Positions 16,174-24,852 of a stretch of DNA of 64,000 bases are shown here, piece by piece (position 1 is the stretch's first letter; each line of letters starts with the position of its first letter). The translations under genes were made by a program, and so were the position numbers. This stretch comes from Isoptericola chiayiensis (lineage in GTDB: Bacteria; Actinomycetota; Actinomycetes; Actinomycetales; Cellulomonadaceae). The stretch lies in contig NZ_JABEZT010000012.1 of NCBI RefSeq assembly GCF_013149805.1, positions 1 through 64,000 of the forward strand. The letters run 5' to 3'. The notes under the pieces are model-generated. The model saw only the letters and a program-made list of their open reading frames with translations. It was not told where the DNA came from and did not search any database.

Positions 16174-19100
16174 TCACTGGTTCAGCTCACCCTCCGCGGC
16201 CAGGGCCTCCTCGAGAGCGGCCTGCAGCCGCTCCTGGGCCTCGCCGTAGGCGGTCCAGTCGCCGTCCTGCAGCGCCTGGTTGCTGTCGGTCAGGGCCTGG
16301 TTGGCGTCCTGCAGCGCCGCGTCGAGCCGGGCCTGCGGCGATCCGTCGGTCGCGTCGCCGGTGTCCTCGGTCTCGGTGGGCTCCGGCGTCGGCTCCGTGG
16401 TCTCGGTCTCCGTGGGCTCCGGCGTCGGCTCCAGGGTCTCCCCCGTCTCCGGGTCGACCTGGTCGGTCGGCACCTCGGACTCGGCCTCGTCGGCGTCGCC
16501 GGCCTCCGCGCCCGAGTCGCCGCCGAACACCTGGTCGAGCGCCTCGTCCAGGGTCTCGGCGTAGCCGGTCTGGTCGCCGAAGGCGACCAGCACACGGCGC
16601 AGCAGCGGGAACTGCGTCCCGGACCCGGACTGGATGTAGACCGGCTGCACGTAGAGCAGGCCGCCACCGACGGGCAGCGTCAGCTGGTTGCCGCGCACGA
16701 CCTCGGAGTCCCCGCGGCCCAGGATGTTGAGCTGCTCGGAGATCGTCGGGTTGGAGTTGAAGTTGTTCTGCACCTGACCCGGTCCGGGGACCGTGGAGTC
16801 ACGCGGCAGCTCCAGCAGACGCAGGGTGCCGTAGCTCTCGGCGACCTGACCGTCCTCCGACCCGGCGTCGGCGTCCGCCGCGAGATACCCCGTGAGGATC
16901 TCGCGGTTCGTGTTGCCGCCGGGGATGAAGGTGCTGGTCAGCGAGAACGCCGGCGTCTCCTCGCCCGGCATCTGCAGGGTGAGGTAGTACGGCGGCTGCT
17001 TGGAGGCGACCGTGTCGCCGCCGGCGACCGGGTCGTCCGGCGTCTCCCACTCGTCCGAACCCGTGAACAGCGCCACGGCGTCGGTCACGTGGTAGCGCTC
17101 GAGCAGCGTGCGCTGGACCTTGAACAGGTCCTGCGGGTACCGCACGTGCGACATCAGCTCGCCGGACATCTCGTCGATCGGCTGCAGGGACCCGGGGAAG
17201 ATCTCTTCCCAGGCCTGCAGCAGCGGGTCCTCCGGCTCCCAGGCGTACAGGTCCACCGAGCCGTCGTAGGCGTCGACCGTGGCCTTGACCGAGTTGCGGA
17301 TGTAGTTGACCTCCGGCGGGAGCTCGACCGGGACGCCCTGCGCGGCGAGGGTGAGCGAGTCGGTGGTGGCCTCCTGCGTCGCCTCCCGCGTCGAGTAGGG
17401 GTAGGCGTCCGACGTCGTGTAGGCGTCCACGACCCACTTGACCCGGCCGTCCACGACCGCGGGATAGACCTCGCTGTCGAGGGTCAGCCACGGGGCGACC
17501 TTCTGGATCCGCTCCTGCGGGTCGCGGTCGTAGAGGATCTGCGACGCGGAGTTCACGCGGTCGGAGAAGAAGATCTGCTCGTCGCCGAACTTCAGGGCGT
17601 AGAGCAGCTCGTGCAGGAAGTTGCCGATCCCCGGTCCGGCCTCGACCTCGTCGGTCGGGAAGCCGTAGAGGATCTGCTGGCCGCCCTGCTCGTCCGCCTG
17701 GTAGTCCAGCTCCCAGGGGTCCTGGTCCTCGGGGGCGCCGACGATCGAGTACTCCGGCGCCTCGGGGCTGAAGTAGATCCGCGGCTCGTACCCGCCGTCG
17801 AACTTGTCGGTCAGCGAACCCTGCGTGGGGATGCCGCCCTCGAAGAACGCCGGCTGCCCGTCGGGCCCGGGCTGGTTGCCGTAGGCGGCCACCACGCCGA
17901 ACCCGTGGGTGTACACGGTGTGGTCGTTAACCCAGTTCCGGTCCGCCAGGCCGTCCAGGTTGAGCTCGCGCACGGCGATGACCGTGTCCCGCGACTCCCC
18001 GTCGATGTCGTAGCGGTCCACCGACAGGTTGTCGGAGAAGTTGTAGAACTGCTTGTTCTGCTGCAGCTGGCGGAACGACGGGCTGACCACCTGCGGGTCC
18101 AGCAGGCGCACCTGGGTGGTGGTGGCGGCGTCGTCGCGCAGCTGACCCTCCTCGGCCTGCGTGGTGGCGTCGTAGGGCTGCGACTCGACGTCGTCGATGT
18201 CGAAGGCCTCGCGGGTCGCCTCGATGTTGCGCTGGATGTACGGCGCCTCGAGCGACTGGGCGTTGGGGTCCACCTGGAACCGCTGGACGACGGCGGGGTA
18301 GATCCCGCCGATGGCGATGGCGGAGACGACCATGAGGCCGACGCCGATCGCGGGCAGGCGCCAGGTGTCCCGGAACGCCGCGACGACGAACAGGATCGCC
18401 ACGAGCACGGCGACGCCCGTCAGGATCTCCTTGGACGGGATGACGGCGTGCACGTCGGTGTAGGACGCCCCGTCGTACCGCTCGTTCTGCGTGGTCAGGA
18501 TCGAGTACCGGTCCAGCCAGTAGTTCGCCCCGATGAGCAGCATCAGCAGGGTGCCCAGCACGGCCAGGTGCACGCGCGCCTCGGTCGTGGTGCGCGACGA
18601 CCCCGCCGGCAGCGAGCCGATGCGCAGCCCGCCGTACAGGTAGTGCGTGACCACCGCGGCGATCGCGGAGATGACGACGACGGCCATCAGGAAGCTCACG
18701 GCGAACCGCAGCACGGGCAGGGTGAAGACGTAGAACCCGACGTCGATGCCGAACTCGGGGTCGGACGTGCCGAACGAGCTGCCGTTCAGCGCCAGCAGGA
18801 CCGACTCCCACTGCGCGGAGGCCGCGGCACCGGCGAAGAAGCCGATGAGCACCGGCCCGGCATACGTCACGATCTTGCGCAGCGGCTCGACGGCCTCGCG
18901 GTACTGGTCCAGCGTGGCCTGCTCGGGAGTGGACGGCGCGTAGACGGGTCGCGAGCGGTAGCCGATCGCGAACGAGCTCCACACGGCCAGACCCATGATC
19001 ACGAACGCGGCGACGAACAGCACGGCGCGCGCGATCCACTGGGTCCAGATGACGTTGGCGAAGCCGACCTGGGTGAACCAGAGGACCTCGGTCCAGAAGT

Positions 19101-19218
19101 TCGTCAGGAACAGCAGCGCGACCACCAGCACGGCGAGCACCACCAGGGTGATCAGCAGCGGACTACGGCGTCGCGCCGGTGGTGGCCCGTCCTGACGGCG
19201 GGGCGGGGCGAAGGACAC
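16174..19218 (-). CDS. UPF0182 family large membrane protein
   Basis: The 1014-residue protein matches UPF0182 (mycobacterial Rv3193c type). It has seven hydrophobic segments in the first 310 residues, beginning PLLITLVVLAVLVVALLFL, then a long extracytoplasmic region with conserved stretches such as NPRN-like VNYIRNSVKATVDAYDGSVD and FYNFSDNLSVDRYDIDG. The C-terminal 90 residues are an acidic linker with a repeated EPTPEPTETE motif and a helical tail. The function is unknown, but nearly all actinobacteria keep one. It lies beside the Lon-like PDZ protease in this genome and, from memory, in Mycobacterium. Confidence 0.95.
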   Translation of the reverse strand: MSFAPPRRQDGPPPARRRSPLLITLVVLAVLVVALLFLTNFWTEVLWFTQVGFANVIWTQWIARAVLFVAAFVIMGLAVWSSFAIGYRSRPVYAPSTPEQATLDQYREAVEPLRKIVTYAGPVLIGFFAGAAASAQWESVLLALNGSSFGTSDPEFGIDVGFYVFTLPVLRFAVSFLMAVVVISAIAAVVTHYLYGGLRIGSLPAGSSRTTTEARVHLAVLGTLLMLLIGANYWLDRYSILTTQNERYDGASYTDVHAVIPSKEILTGVAVLVAILFVVAAFRDTWRLPAIGVGLMVVSAIAIGGIYPAVVQRFQVDPNAQSLEAPYIQRNIEATREAFDIDDVESQPYDATTQAEEGQLRDDAATTTQVRLLDPQVVSPSFRQLQQNKQFYNFSDNLSVDRYDIDGESRDTVIAVRELNLDGLADRNWVNDHTVYTHGFGVVAAYGNQPGPDGQPAFFEGGIPTQGSLTDKFDGGYEPRIYFSPEAPEYSIVGAPEDQDPWELDYQADEQGGQQILYGFPTDEVEAGPGIGNFLHELLYALKFGDEQIFFSDRVNSASQILYDRDPQERIQKVAPWLTLDSEVYPAVVDGRVKWVVDAYTTSDAYPYSTREATQEATTDSLTLAAQGVPVELPPEVNYIRNSVKATVDAYDGSVDLYAWEPEDPLLQAWEEIFPGSLQPIDEMSGELMSHVRYPQDLFKVQRTLLERYHVTDAVALFTGSDEWETPDDPVAGGDTVASKQPPYYLTLQMPGEETPAFSLTSTFIPGGNTNREILTGYLAADADAGSEDGQVAESYGTLRLLELPRDSTVPGPGQVQNNFNSNPTISEQLNILGRGDSEVVRGNQLTLPVGGGLLYVQPVYIQSGSGTQFPLLRRVLVAFGDQTGYAETLDEALDQVFGGDSGAEAGDADEAESEVPTDQVDPETGETLEPTPEPTETETTEPTPEPTETEDTGDATDGSPQARLDAALQDANQALTDSNQALQDGDWTAYGEAQERLQAALEEALAAEGELNQ

Positions 19219-19277
19219 GGAGCGGGCACCTCATTCGCGCTCGGGACTGGACACGTGCGTCACGGGGACGAAGGGCA

Positions 19278-19305
19278 CAACGTCCCGATGTCGGTCCAGG
19301 TTCCC
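19278..19305 (-). promoter_or_regulatory. Candidate SigR/SigH-type promoter of the UPF0182 gene
   Basis: On the minus strand GGGAAC (19305-19300) is followed after exactly 18 nt by GTTG (19281-19278), the GGGAAY-N18-GTT form used by thiol-stress ECF sigma factors. It lies 60 bp before the UPF0182 start. No sigR gene is in the window. Confidence 0.4.
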
Positions 19306-19347
19306 ACGATTCCGACACGGGCGACCACCAGGACGCTCACGAGTCGG

Positions 19348-20532
19348 TCACGATCCGTCGGCCTCGCACCGCGGCAGGTCCGCGCCGTCCCCGGCACCGA
19401 TGGCCTCCATCGCCGCACGGGCCTCGGACAGCGTCGCCACGGACACGACCTCGAGGCCCTCGGGCTCGTGACCGACCACCTGCGGGCAGTTGTCCGACGG
19501 CGCGAGGAACCAGCCGGCGCCGTCGCGCAGCGCGCCGTACATCTTCTGCTCGATGCCGCCGATCGGGCCGACCCGGCCGTCGACGTCCATCGTGCCGGTC
19601 CCGGCCACGACGGCTCCGTCCAGCTCGTCCTCGGGCGTCATGAGGTCGATGATCCCGAGCGCGAACATCGTGCCCGCGCTCGGACCGCCGATGTCCTCGA
19701 TCTGGATGGTGACGTCCACGGGGAAGTCGTACTGCGGGTCGATGAGGACCCCGAGCAGCGCACGGTCGTCGCCCTGCCCGGTGGTGACGGTCAGGTCGAG
19801 CGGTTCGCCGTCGCGCTCCACCCCCAGCACGACGTCGTCGCCCGGGGAGACGCCGTCCAGCTCGGCGAGCAGCTCGGGGTACGTCTCGAGCGGCTCGCCG
19901 TCGAGCGACACGATGACGTCGCCCTCGGCGACGACACCCTCGGCGCCGGTGCCCTCGGCCGCCGCCACGACCGTCATGGTGGTGGGCACGTCGTAGCCGA
20001 GCTCCGTCAGCGCCGCCACCGTGGCCGACTCCTGCGAGCTGAGCATCTGCGCCTGCCCCTGCTCCTGCTGCTCCTCGGAGGTGATCGGCTCGGGGAAGAT
20101 CGCCTCGACCGGCTGGACCGAGCGTTCCTGCGACACCCACCCCCACAGCACGTCGCCGAGCAGCACGTCACCGCCCGGACCGCCGTACACCGACACCGTG
20201 GTCAGCCGCAGCTCCCCCGAGGCGGGGTAGGTGTCGGCACCCGAGATCTCGATGAGCGGCAGCTCGGAGGCGCTCTGGCCCGCGCCGCGGTCCTGCGTGC
20301 CGAGGGTGTCCTCCGTGGGCCCGGGGGTGCGCACCGCGTAGGCGGTGGGCATGACGATGAGCACGGCGGCGACGACGGCGGTCACCAGCAACGAGACCAC
20401 GAGCGTGACGGACCGGGGGCTCGCCCCGCGATGGGCCGGCCGACGCGTCCGCAGATCGTCCTCGTCGGGCCGCGGGGAGGCCAGGGCCTGGCCGAACGAC
20501 TCGAACGGCTGATGACTGCGGTCGGGACTCAC
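19348..20532 (-). CDS. PDZ-Lon membrane-anchored serine protease (YlbL type)
   Basis: The 394-residue protein has one membrane span (about 43-63), an extracytoplasmic PDZ domain (about 195-250, VVAEGDVIVSLDGEPLETYP) and a Lon-type S16 domain. The catalytic dyad is Ser285 in GGPSAGTMFALG and Lys330 in VGPIGGIEQKMYGA. It should cleave proteins at the outer membrane face without ATP. GTG 20532 is preferred because it directly precedes the polar N-terminus found in relatives. The open frame continues 36 codons further. It is divergent from the zincin gene. Confidence 0.9.
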   Translation of the reverse strand: MSPDRSHQPFESFGQALASPRPDEDDLRTRRPAHRGASPRSVTLVVSLLVTAVVAAVLIVMPTAYAVRTPGPTEDTLGTQDRGAGQSASELPLIEISGADTYPASGELRLTTVSVYGGPGGDVLLGDVLWGWVSQERSVQPVEAIFPEPITSEEQQEQGQAQMLSSQESATVAALTELGYDVPTTMTVVAAAEGTGAEGVVAEGDVIVSLDGEPLETYPELLAELDGVSPGDDVVLGVERDGEPLDLTVTTGQGDDRALLGVLIDPQYDFPVDVTIQIEDIGGPSAGTMFALGIIDLMTPEDELDGAVVAGTGTMDVDGRVGPIGGIEQKMYGALRDGAGWFLAPSDNCPQVVGHEPEGLEVVSVATLSEARAAMEAIGAGDGADLPRCEADGS

Positions 20533-20651
20533 CGTCCCATCATCACCGATCGGTGCAGGTGCCCGCGTCACGACGTCGCGCCGGGCCGGTGCGCCCAGAG
20601 CGAAAGCCGGAACGCGCACGAGCCCGCCGGCGTCGGGCATGGGTACCGTGA

Positions 20652-20673
20652 GCGTGCGGCGATCGCCGCACGC
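20652..20673. repeat. Perfect 22-bp palindrome in the zincin leader
   Basis: GCGTGCGGCGA and its exact complement meet without a loop at 20652-20673, between a TACCGT -10-like box and the ribosome site of the next gene. It may be an operator or an RNA hairpin. Confidence 0.5.
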
Positions 20674-20693
20674 GGAAGGAGCCGAGGACCGCC

Positions 20694-22106
20694 ATGAGCA
20701 ACCTGCCCGACGACCCCGACGACCGCGACCGCATGATCCGCGAGGCGCTGCAGGGCATCTTCGGCGACCGCACCGACGAGGTGCTGGCGCAGATGCGCTC
20801 GCAGGGCCTGGACCCGGCCGCGCTGTTCGGCGGCGGCGCCCCCGACCCCGCCACGATGCAGCGCCTGATGGACCAGCTCCAGCGCCTGTTCACCTCCGAC
20901 GACGGACCCGTGAACGCGCAGGTGGCGCACGACCTGGCGCGCCAGGTCGCCGTCGCCGAGGGCGACCCGTCGCTCACCGGCGGCCAGGCGCGGTCCGCCA
21001 CCGAGGCGCTGAAGGTCGCCGAGCTGTGGCTCGACGCCGTGACGGACCTGCCGCCTTCGGGCGGACCGGCGCACGCCTGGAGCCGCAGCGAGTGGGTCGA
21101 GGCGACCCTTCCGGCGTGGCAGCGCCTGGTGGCCCCGGTCGCCTCGTCGGCCGCCGACGCCCTGGCCACGGTGCTGCGCGACCAGGTCGGCGACGACGAC
21201 CTCGGCGGGCTCGGCGTGCCGGGCCTGCCCGTCTTCCCCGGCGGCGGGCTCGGCGACCTCGACCCGGCGGCGATGATGCGATCGCTGGGGTCGGCCGTGT
21301 ACGGCATGCAGGTGGGTCAGGCCGCGGGCACCCTGTCGCGCGAGGTCTTCGGCGCCACCGACGTCGGCGTCCCGCTGCTCGCCGAGCCCGCCACGGTGCT
21401 GGTGCCGACCAACGTGGCCGAGTTCGCCGAGGGGCTCGACTCCCCCTTCGACGAGGTCCAGCTCTACATGGCCGTGCGCGAGGCCGCCCACGCCCGCCTG
21501 TTCGTGCACGTCCCGTGGCTGCGGGCCCACCTGCACGGCCTCGTCGAGCAGTACGCGCACGGCATCACCATCGACCTCGAGGCGCTCGAGGAGCAGGTGC
21601 GCGGCGTCGACATGTCCGACCCCGAGGCGCTGCGCGGGGCCCTGAGCGGCGACGTCTTCGGCCTGCACAACACGCCCGAGCAGCAGGCCACGCTGCTGCG
21701 CCTCGAGACCGCGCTGGCCCTGGTGGAGGGCTGGGTGTCCGAGGTCGCCGCGACCGCCGTCCTGCCGCACCTGCCGCACTCCGTGCCGCTGCGCGAGATG
21801 ATCCGCCGGCGCCGGGCCGCCGGCGGACCGGCCGAGCACACGTTCAAGTCGCTGGTGGGGCTCGAGCTGCGGCCCCGCCGCTCCCGGGACGCCGCCGCCC
21901 TGTTCGCCCACCTGGTGGCCACGGGCGGACCCGAGGCGCGCGATGCCGTGTGGGACCACCCGGACCTGCTGCCCGGCACCGAGGACCTCGACGACCCGTC
22001 GGGCTACGCCGACCGGCGGCGCGCCCAGGCCGAGGAGCACTCGGACGTCGACGCCGCGCTGGCGCAGATCTTCAGCGAGTCCGGCGGGGACGACGACCGG
22101 GAGTGA
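20694..22106 (+). CDS. Zinc-dependent metalloprotease, DUF2342 family
   Basis: The 470-residue protein belongs to the actinobacterial DUF2342 zincin-like family (Rv3195 type). Family marks include the REAAHARLFVHVPWL segment near residue 265, with the modified zinc-helix motif EAAHA, plus AAGTLSREVFGATDVGVPLL and a DPSGYADRR tail. Proteolysis is predicted from fold, and the substrate is not known. ATG 20694 follows a GGAAGGAG site 15 nt upstream, with GAGGAC closer. It is divergent from the PDZ-Lon protease with 161 bp between. Confidence 0.9.
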   Translation: MSNLPDDPDDRDRMIREALQGIFGDRTDEVLAQMRSQGLDPAALFGGGAPDPATMQRLMDQLQRLFTSDDGPVNAQVAHDLARQVAVAEGDPSLTGGQARSATEALKVAELWLDAVTDLPPSGGPAHAWSRSEWVEATLPAWQRLVAPVASSAADALATVLRDQVGDDDLGGLGVPGLPVFPGGGLGDLDPAAMMRSLGSAVYGMQVGQAAGTLSREVFGATDVGVPLLAEPATVLVPTNVAEFAEGLDSPFDEVQLYMAVREAAHARLFVHVPWLRAHLHGLVEQYAHGITIDLEALEEQVRGVDMSDPEALRGALSGDVFGLHNTPEQQATLLRLETALALVEGWVSEVAATAVLPHLPHSVPLREMIRRRRAAGGPAEHTFKSLVGLELRPRRSRDAAALFAHLVATGGPEARDAVWDHPDLLPGTEDLDDPSGYADRRRAQAEEHSDVDAALAQIFSESGGDDDRE

Positions 22107-22130
22107 CGGGGGCGAACGGGACCGGGACGC

Positions 22131-22679
22131 TCAGGACGCCGACGAGCCGGAGTCGACGTCGTCCTCGCCCTGCCCCTCGGAGCTGAACGAGACGCCCTCC
22201 AGGAACCCGCGCGCCCGCTCCGTGCGGGGATAGGACTCCAGCAGCCGCCAGAAGTCGGGGCCGTGCCCGGCGTGCAGCAGGTGCGCCAGCTCGTGCAGCA
22301 GGACGTAGTCGATCACCCACTCGGGCATGCCCTGCAACCGCGTGGAGAGCCGGATCGAACCGTCGACCAGGGTGCACGACCCCCACCGGCGTTCCTGGTT
22401 CGCCGCCCAGCGCACGCTGGTCGGCAGCGCCCGGCCCTCGAGGTACTTGATCGAGAGCTCCTGGGCACGTTCGACCAGCTCCGCGTCGGACGGGCGACGG
22501 CGCCGCTCCTTGTCCTCCAGGCGCGCCACCATCTTCGCCACCCACTCGCGCTCCTGGGCCTGCGAGAACCGGGCCGGGATGGCCACGACCGTGCGGTCGC
22601 CGTCCCGGTAGGCGCTCACCGTCGCGGTCCGGCGGCGGCTCCGCCGGACCTCCACGGACGCGACTGTGTCCCGGGCCAC
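22131..22679 (-). CDS. YgjP-like (DUF45) metallopeptidase
   Basis: The 182-residue protein has the zinc motif HELAH at 129-133 with a third ligand His139 in HAGHGPDFW. The preceding family signature NQERRWGSCT spans residues 94-103. A basic N-terminus (VRRSRRR) is typical. The family, called M48-like or SprT-like in databases, is small and cytoplasmic, and its substrate is not established. It converges with the zincin gene, 24 bp away. Confidence 0.9.
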   Translation of the reverse strand: MARDTVASVEVRRSRRRTATVSAYRDGDRTVVAIPARFSQAQEREWVAKMVARLEDKERRRRPSDAELVERAQELSIKYLEGRALPTSVRWAANQERRWGSCTLVDGSIRLSTRLQGMPEWVIDYVLLHELAHLLHAGHGPDFWRLLESYPRTERARGFLEGVSFSSEGQGEDDVDSGSSAS

Positions 22680-22826
22680 GCCATGACACTACCGGCCCCA
22701 CGTCACGAACGTGTGTCCACGCACCCCTCGGCGGGTCACGTCGCCAGGTCGCCGGCCCGCCCGCCGTTGTCCACACCCTGTGGACGGCCCGCCCGTCGGG
22801 ACGACGCCCCGTGGCACGGTGACCGC

Positions 22827-23975
22827 ATGCCGTCCCCCCGCCACCCCGGACCCGACCTCGCCGACCTGCGGCTGCGCCCCGGCACACCGGTCCTCGACCG
22901 CGGCGGCGGCCAGGTCCAGCTCGGCACCGACGACCGCTGGGCCCTCGTCGTGGACGGCCTGTCGGACGCCGAGGCACGGTGGCTCCACCACGCCGCCTCC
23001 ACCCGGCACGTCGGGCTCGCGGCATCGGCAGGACGTCACGGCGTGAGCGCCGACCGCCAGGACCGCATCGCGCGACTGCTCGCCGACTGCGGGTTCCTCG
23101 TGCCGCCGCCGGCCACCCGTCTCGACGTCACCGCCACCGCCGCCGGCGCCGCGGACGCCGCCGCGCTCGGGGCCCTGCGCCCCGACGGCGCCGGCCAGGT
23201 CACGCTCGCCCGGCGCGCCGTGCGCACCGTCGGCGTCAGCGGCCTGGGCCGGCTCGGCGCGTCCCTCGTCACCCACCTCGTCGCTGCGGGCGTCGGCACG
23301 CTCCTGCTCGACGACACCGCACCCGTCCAGGTGACCGACCTCGGGGCGGGCCCCTACCGCCAGACCGACGTCGGCGGCCGCCGCGCCGACCGGCTCCACG
23401 CCGCCCTCACCGAGCACCGCCCCCGCACCCGCGTCCGGACCATGTGGCCCGCGGACGCGACACCCGACGTGGTCGTCGTGGTCCGCGACCACGTCGTGGG
23501 GATCGAGACGTCCGCCCGGCTGATGAGCGCCGGCGTCCCGCACCTCGCCGTGACCGTCGTCGAGGCCGGCATCGAGCTCGGGCCCTTCGTCCTGCCCGGC
23601 ACCACCGCGTGCCTGGGCTGCCGGCACCGTCGCGCGGCCGACGACGACGACGCCTGGCCGCGCCTCGCCGACCAGCTGCGCGCGTGGCCCGGCCCCGCGC
23701 CCCAGGAGACCGTCCTGGCGGCGACGGCGGCGGCGCTCGCGGCCGGCATGGTCACGGCCCACCTGGACGGCACCCGCCCGGTCGCGGCGGACCGGCTGAT
23801 CCACGTCCGGCTCCCGGACGCCGTCCCCCGGCTGCGCGACCTGCCGCCCCACCCGCGTTGCGGCTGCACGGCCGACGGTGGTCCGGCAGCGGGCGCCCGG
23901 GCGGATCCGGGCGCCGGTGCCCGAACGGATCCGGCCGCCGGTGCCCGAGCGACGCCCCGGGGTGCCACGACATGA
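22827..23975 (+). CDS. ThiF/MoeB-like adenylyltransferase-fold protein
   Basis: The 382-residue protein has a Rossmann core starting TVGVSGLGRLGASLVTHLVA (about residue 135), the nucleotide-binding part of ThiF/E1-like enzymes. A Cys pair follows in CLGCRHRRAADDD, and a terminal HPRCGCTADG could bind zinc. The N-terminal 130 residues resemble the regulatory front half of cyclodehydratase-type ThiF proteins. No ubiquitin-like or peptide partner gene is nearby, so the substrate is unknown. The last 25 residues are a short repeat of GARADPGA/GARTDPAA type. ATG 22827 has no strong ribosome site. A terminator follows at 23978. Confidence 0.78.
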   Translation: MPSPRHPGPDLADLRLRPGTPVLDRGGGQVQLGTDDRWALVVDGLSDAEARWLHHAASTRHVGLAASAGRHGVSADRQDRIARLLADCGFLVPPPATRLDVTATAAGAADAAALGALRPDGAGQVTLARRAVRTVGVSGLGRLGASLVTHLVAAGVGTLLLDDTAPVQVTDLGAGPYRQTDVGGRRADRLHAALTEHRPRTRVRTMWPADATPDVVVVVRDHVVGIETSARLMSAGVPHLAVTVVEAGIELGPFVLPGTTACLGCRHRRAADDDDAWPRLADQLRAWPGPAPQETVLAATAAALAAGMVTAHLDGTRPVAADRLIHVRLPDAVPRLRDLPPHPRCGCTADGGPAAGARADPGAGARTDPAAGARATPRGATT

Positions 23976-23977
23976 CA

Positions 23978-24012
23978 CGGACCCCGCACGGTGCGTCACC
24001 GTGCGAGGTCCG
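23978..24012. terminator. Bidirectional terminator between the ThiF-like gene and whiB7
   Basis: Arms 23978-23993 and 23997-24012 pair over 16 bp with one mismatch and a 3-nt loop. The hairpin sits between the ends of convergent genes. Confidence 0.75.
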
Positions 24013-24022
24013 TCCCCGGTGC

Positions 24023-24394
24023 TCAGGCCGCGGCCTGCTCCGACTTGCGCGGGCGTCCGCGCCCCCGCTTGCGGGCCACGACGGCGCCGTCGACGAAGAC
24101 CTCGCCGCCCCACACGCCCCACGGCTCGCTCCGGTCGAGGGCACCGGCGAGGCAGCCGGCCTGCAGCGGGCACTCCCGGCACAGGGCCTTGGCACGCTCG
24201 ACCTCGCTGGTGTGCTCGGCGAACCAGAGCTCGGGGTCGTGGGTCCGGCAGGGCAGGAGCTCGGCGAACTGCCGGTCGAGCGCTGCCGCCTCGGCCGGGT
24301 CCTGGGTCACGGGTTGGTGGGGTGTCCACTGGCGGCTGCCGCCGGCGGGGGCCGCGTCGACCAGCCGCTCGTCCAACAGCTGTGCGAGACGCAC
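24023..24394 (-). CDS. whiB7: WhiB7 transcriptional regulator of intrinsic antibiotic resistance
   Basis: The 123-residue WhiB protein has the four [4Fe-4S] ligands Cys49, Cys72, Cys75 and Cys81, the GVWGG turn at 93-97 and, decisively, a C-terminal AT-hook RGRGRPRK (110-117) found in WhiB7. WhiB7 binds the housekeeping sigma factor and A-tract promoters and induces resistance genes during ribosome stress. The GTG at 24394 has a GGAGGA site 5 nt upstream. The 420-nt leader contains a uORF and attenuator, described separately. uvrD2 and mycoredoxin follow it in the same order as in Mycobacterium. Confidence 0.95.
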   Translation of the reverse strand: MRLAQLLDERLVDAAPAGGSRQWTPHQPVTQDPAEAAALDRQFAELLPCRTHDPELWFAEHTSEVERAKALCRECPLQAGCLAGALDRSEPWGVWGGEVFVDGAVVARKRGRGRPRKSEQAAA

Positions 24395-24408
24395 GATCTT
24401 CCTCCGTC

Positions 24409-24473
24409 AGGTCCTGGGTGATTCATGAACGTCGGTGTTCAGGACCTGCGGGCGACCCCCTGGTGTCAGGGGG
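24409..24473 (-). promoter_or_regulatory. Two further hairpins in the whiB7 leader
   Basis: CCCCCTG/CAGGGGG (24456-24473, 4-nt loop) is terminator-like. AGGTCCTG (24409-24416) pairs with CAGGACCT (24440-24447) just upstream of the whiB7 ribosome site. Both lie between the main attenuator and the start codon, and their use is unproven. Confidence 0.4.
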
Positions 24474-24522
24474 CCGGATCGTCCGGCCGGTGAGGGCCGA
24501 CTTCCGGGTACGGAATGACGAA

Positions 24523-24593
24523 GGCCGCGGGTCCCGAGTGGACTCCGCGGCCTGGACCGGTCAGCGGACCGGATGCCTCCAGGATGCGGAGTC
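24523..24593 (-). promoter_or_regulatory. Attenuator of whiB7: terminator 24523-24552 with competing antiterminator
   Basis: On the minus strand a terminator stem GGCCGCGG...CCGCGGCC (24552-24523) begins 8 nt after the uORF stop and is followed by TTCGTCATT. Its left arm (24556-24541) can instead pair with the end of the uORF (24593-24578) at 14 of 16 positions. The two structures exclude each other. A ribosome that finishes the uORF would favour the terminator, and one stalled earlier would favour antitermination. This is the known logic of whiB7 leaders. The specific pairing is read from this sequence. Confidence 0.75.
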
Positions 24594-24728
24594 GGGTGCG
24601 AGATCGACGAGAGAGCTGCCTGCTCCCAGCCGCTTGCGCAGACGCGTGGTCGGCACGAAGGCGTACCGGGCAGAGTTCTCCCCCGCCGCGATGCCGGTTG
24701 CGCCGATGATCTGCTTCATCGTGTCCAT
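24561..24728 (-). CDS. uORF (55 codons) in the whiB7 leader
   Basis: The reading frame starts at ATG 24728 behind an AGGAGGGG ribosome site 7 nt away and ends with TGA at 24561-24563. The peptide begins MDTMKQIIGATG and includes a basic stretch TTRLRKRLG near residue 28. The last ten codons (DSASWRHPVR) overlay the antiterminator strand. It is judged to be a regulatory leader rather than a functional protein. A second ATG at codon 4 is possible. Confidence 0.72.
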   Translation of the reverse strand: MDTMKQIIGATGIAAGENSARYAFVPTTRLRKRLGAGSSLVDLAPDSASWRHPVR

Positions 24729-24814
24729 CTCTTCACCCCTCCTCACTGGTCTCGGGCCCGCACCTCTCGGTGCACGCCGCACGTCGGCCCGCCATGGCGA
24801 GCCCGGTCATCCCG

Positions 24815-24852
24815 AGCATAGACCGGGTCGCCCGGCTCGCCACATCTTTTTT
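24815..24852 (-). promoter_or_regulatory. whiB7 promoter with WhiB7-type A-tract
   Basis: On the minus strand AAAAAA (24852-24847) lies 3 bp before a GTGGCG -35 (24843-24838). After 17 bp comes TATGCT (24820-24815). An AT-rich stretch 3 bp upstream of -35 is the hallmark of WhiB7-activated promoters, so autoactivation is likely. Confidence 0.65.
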
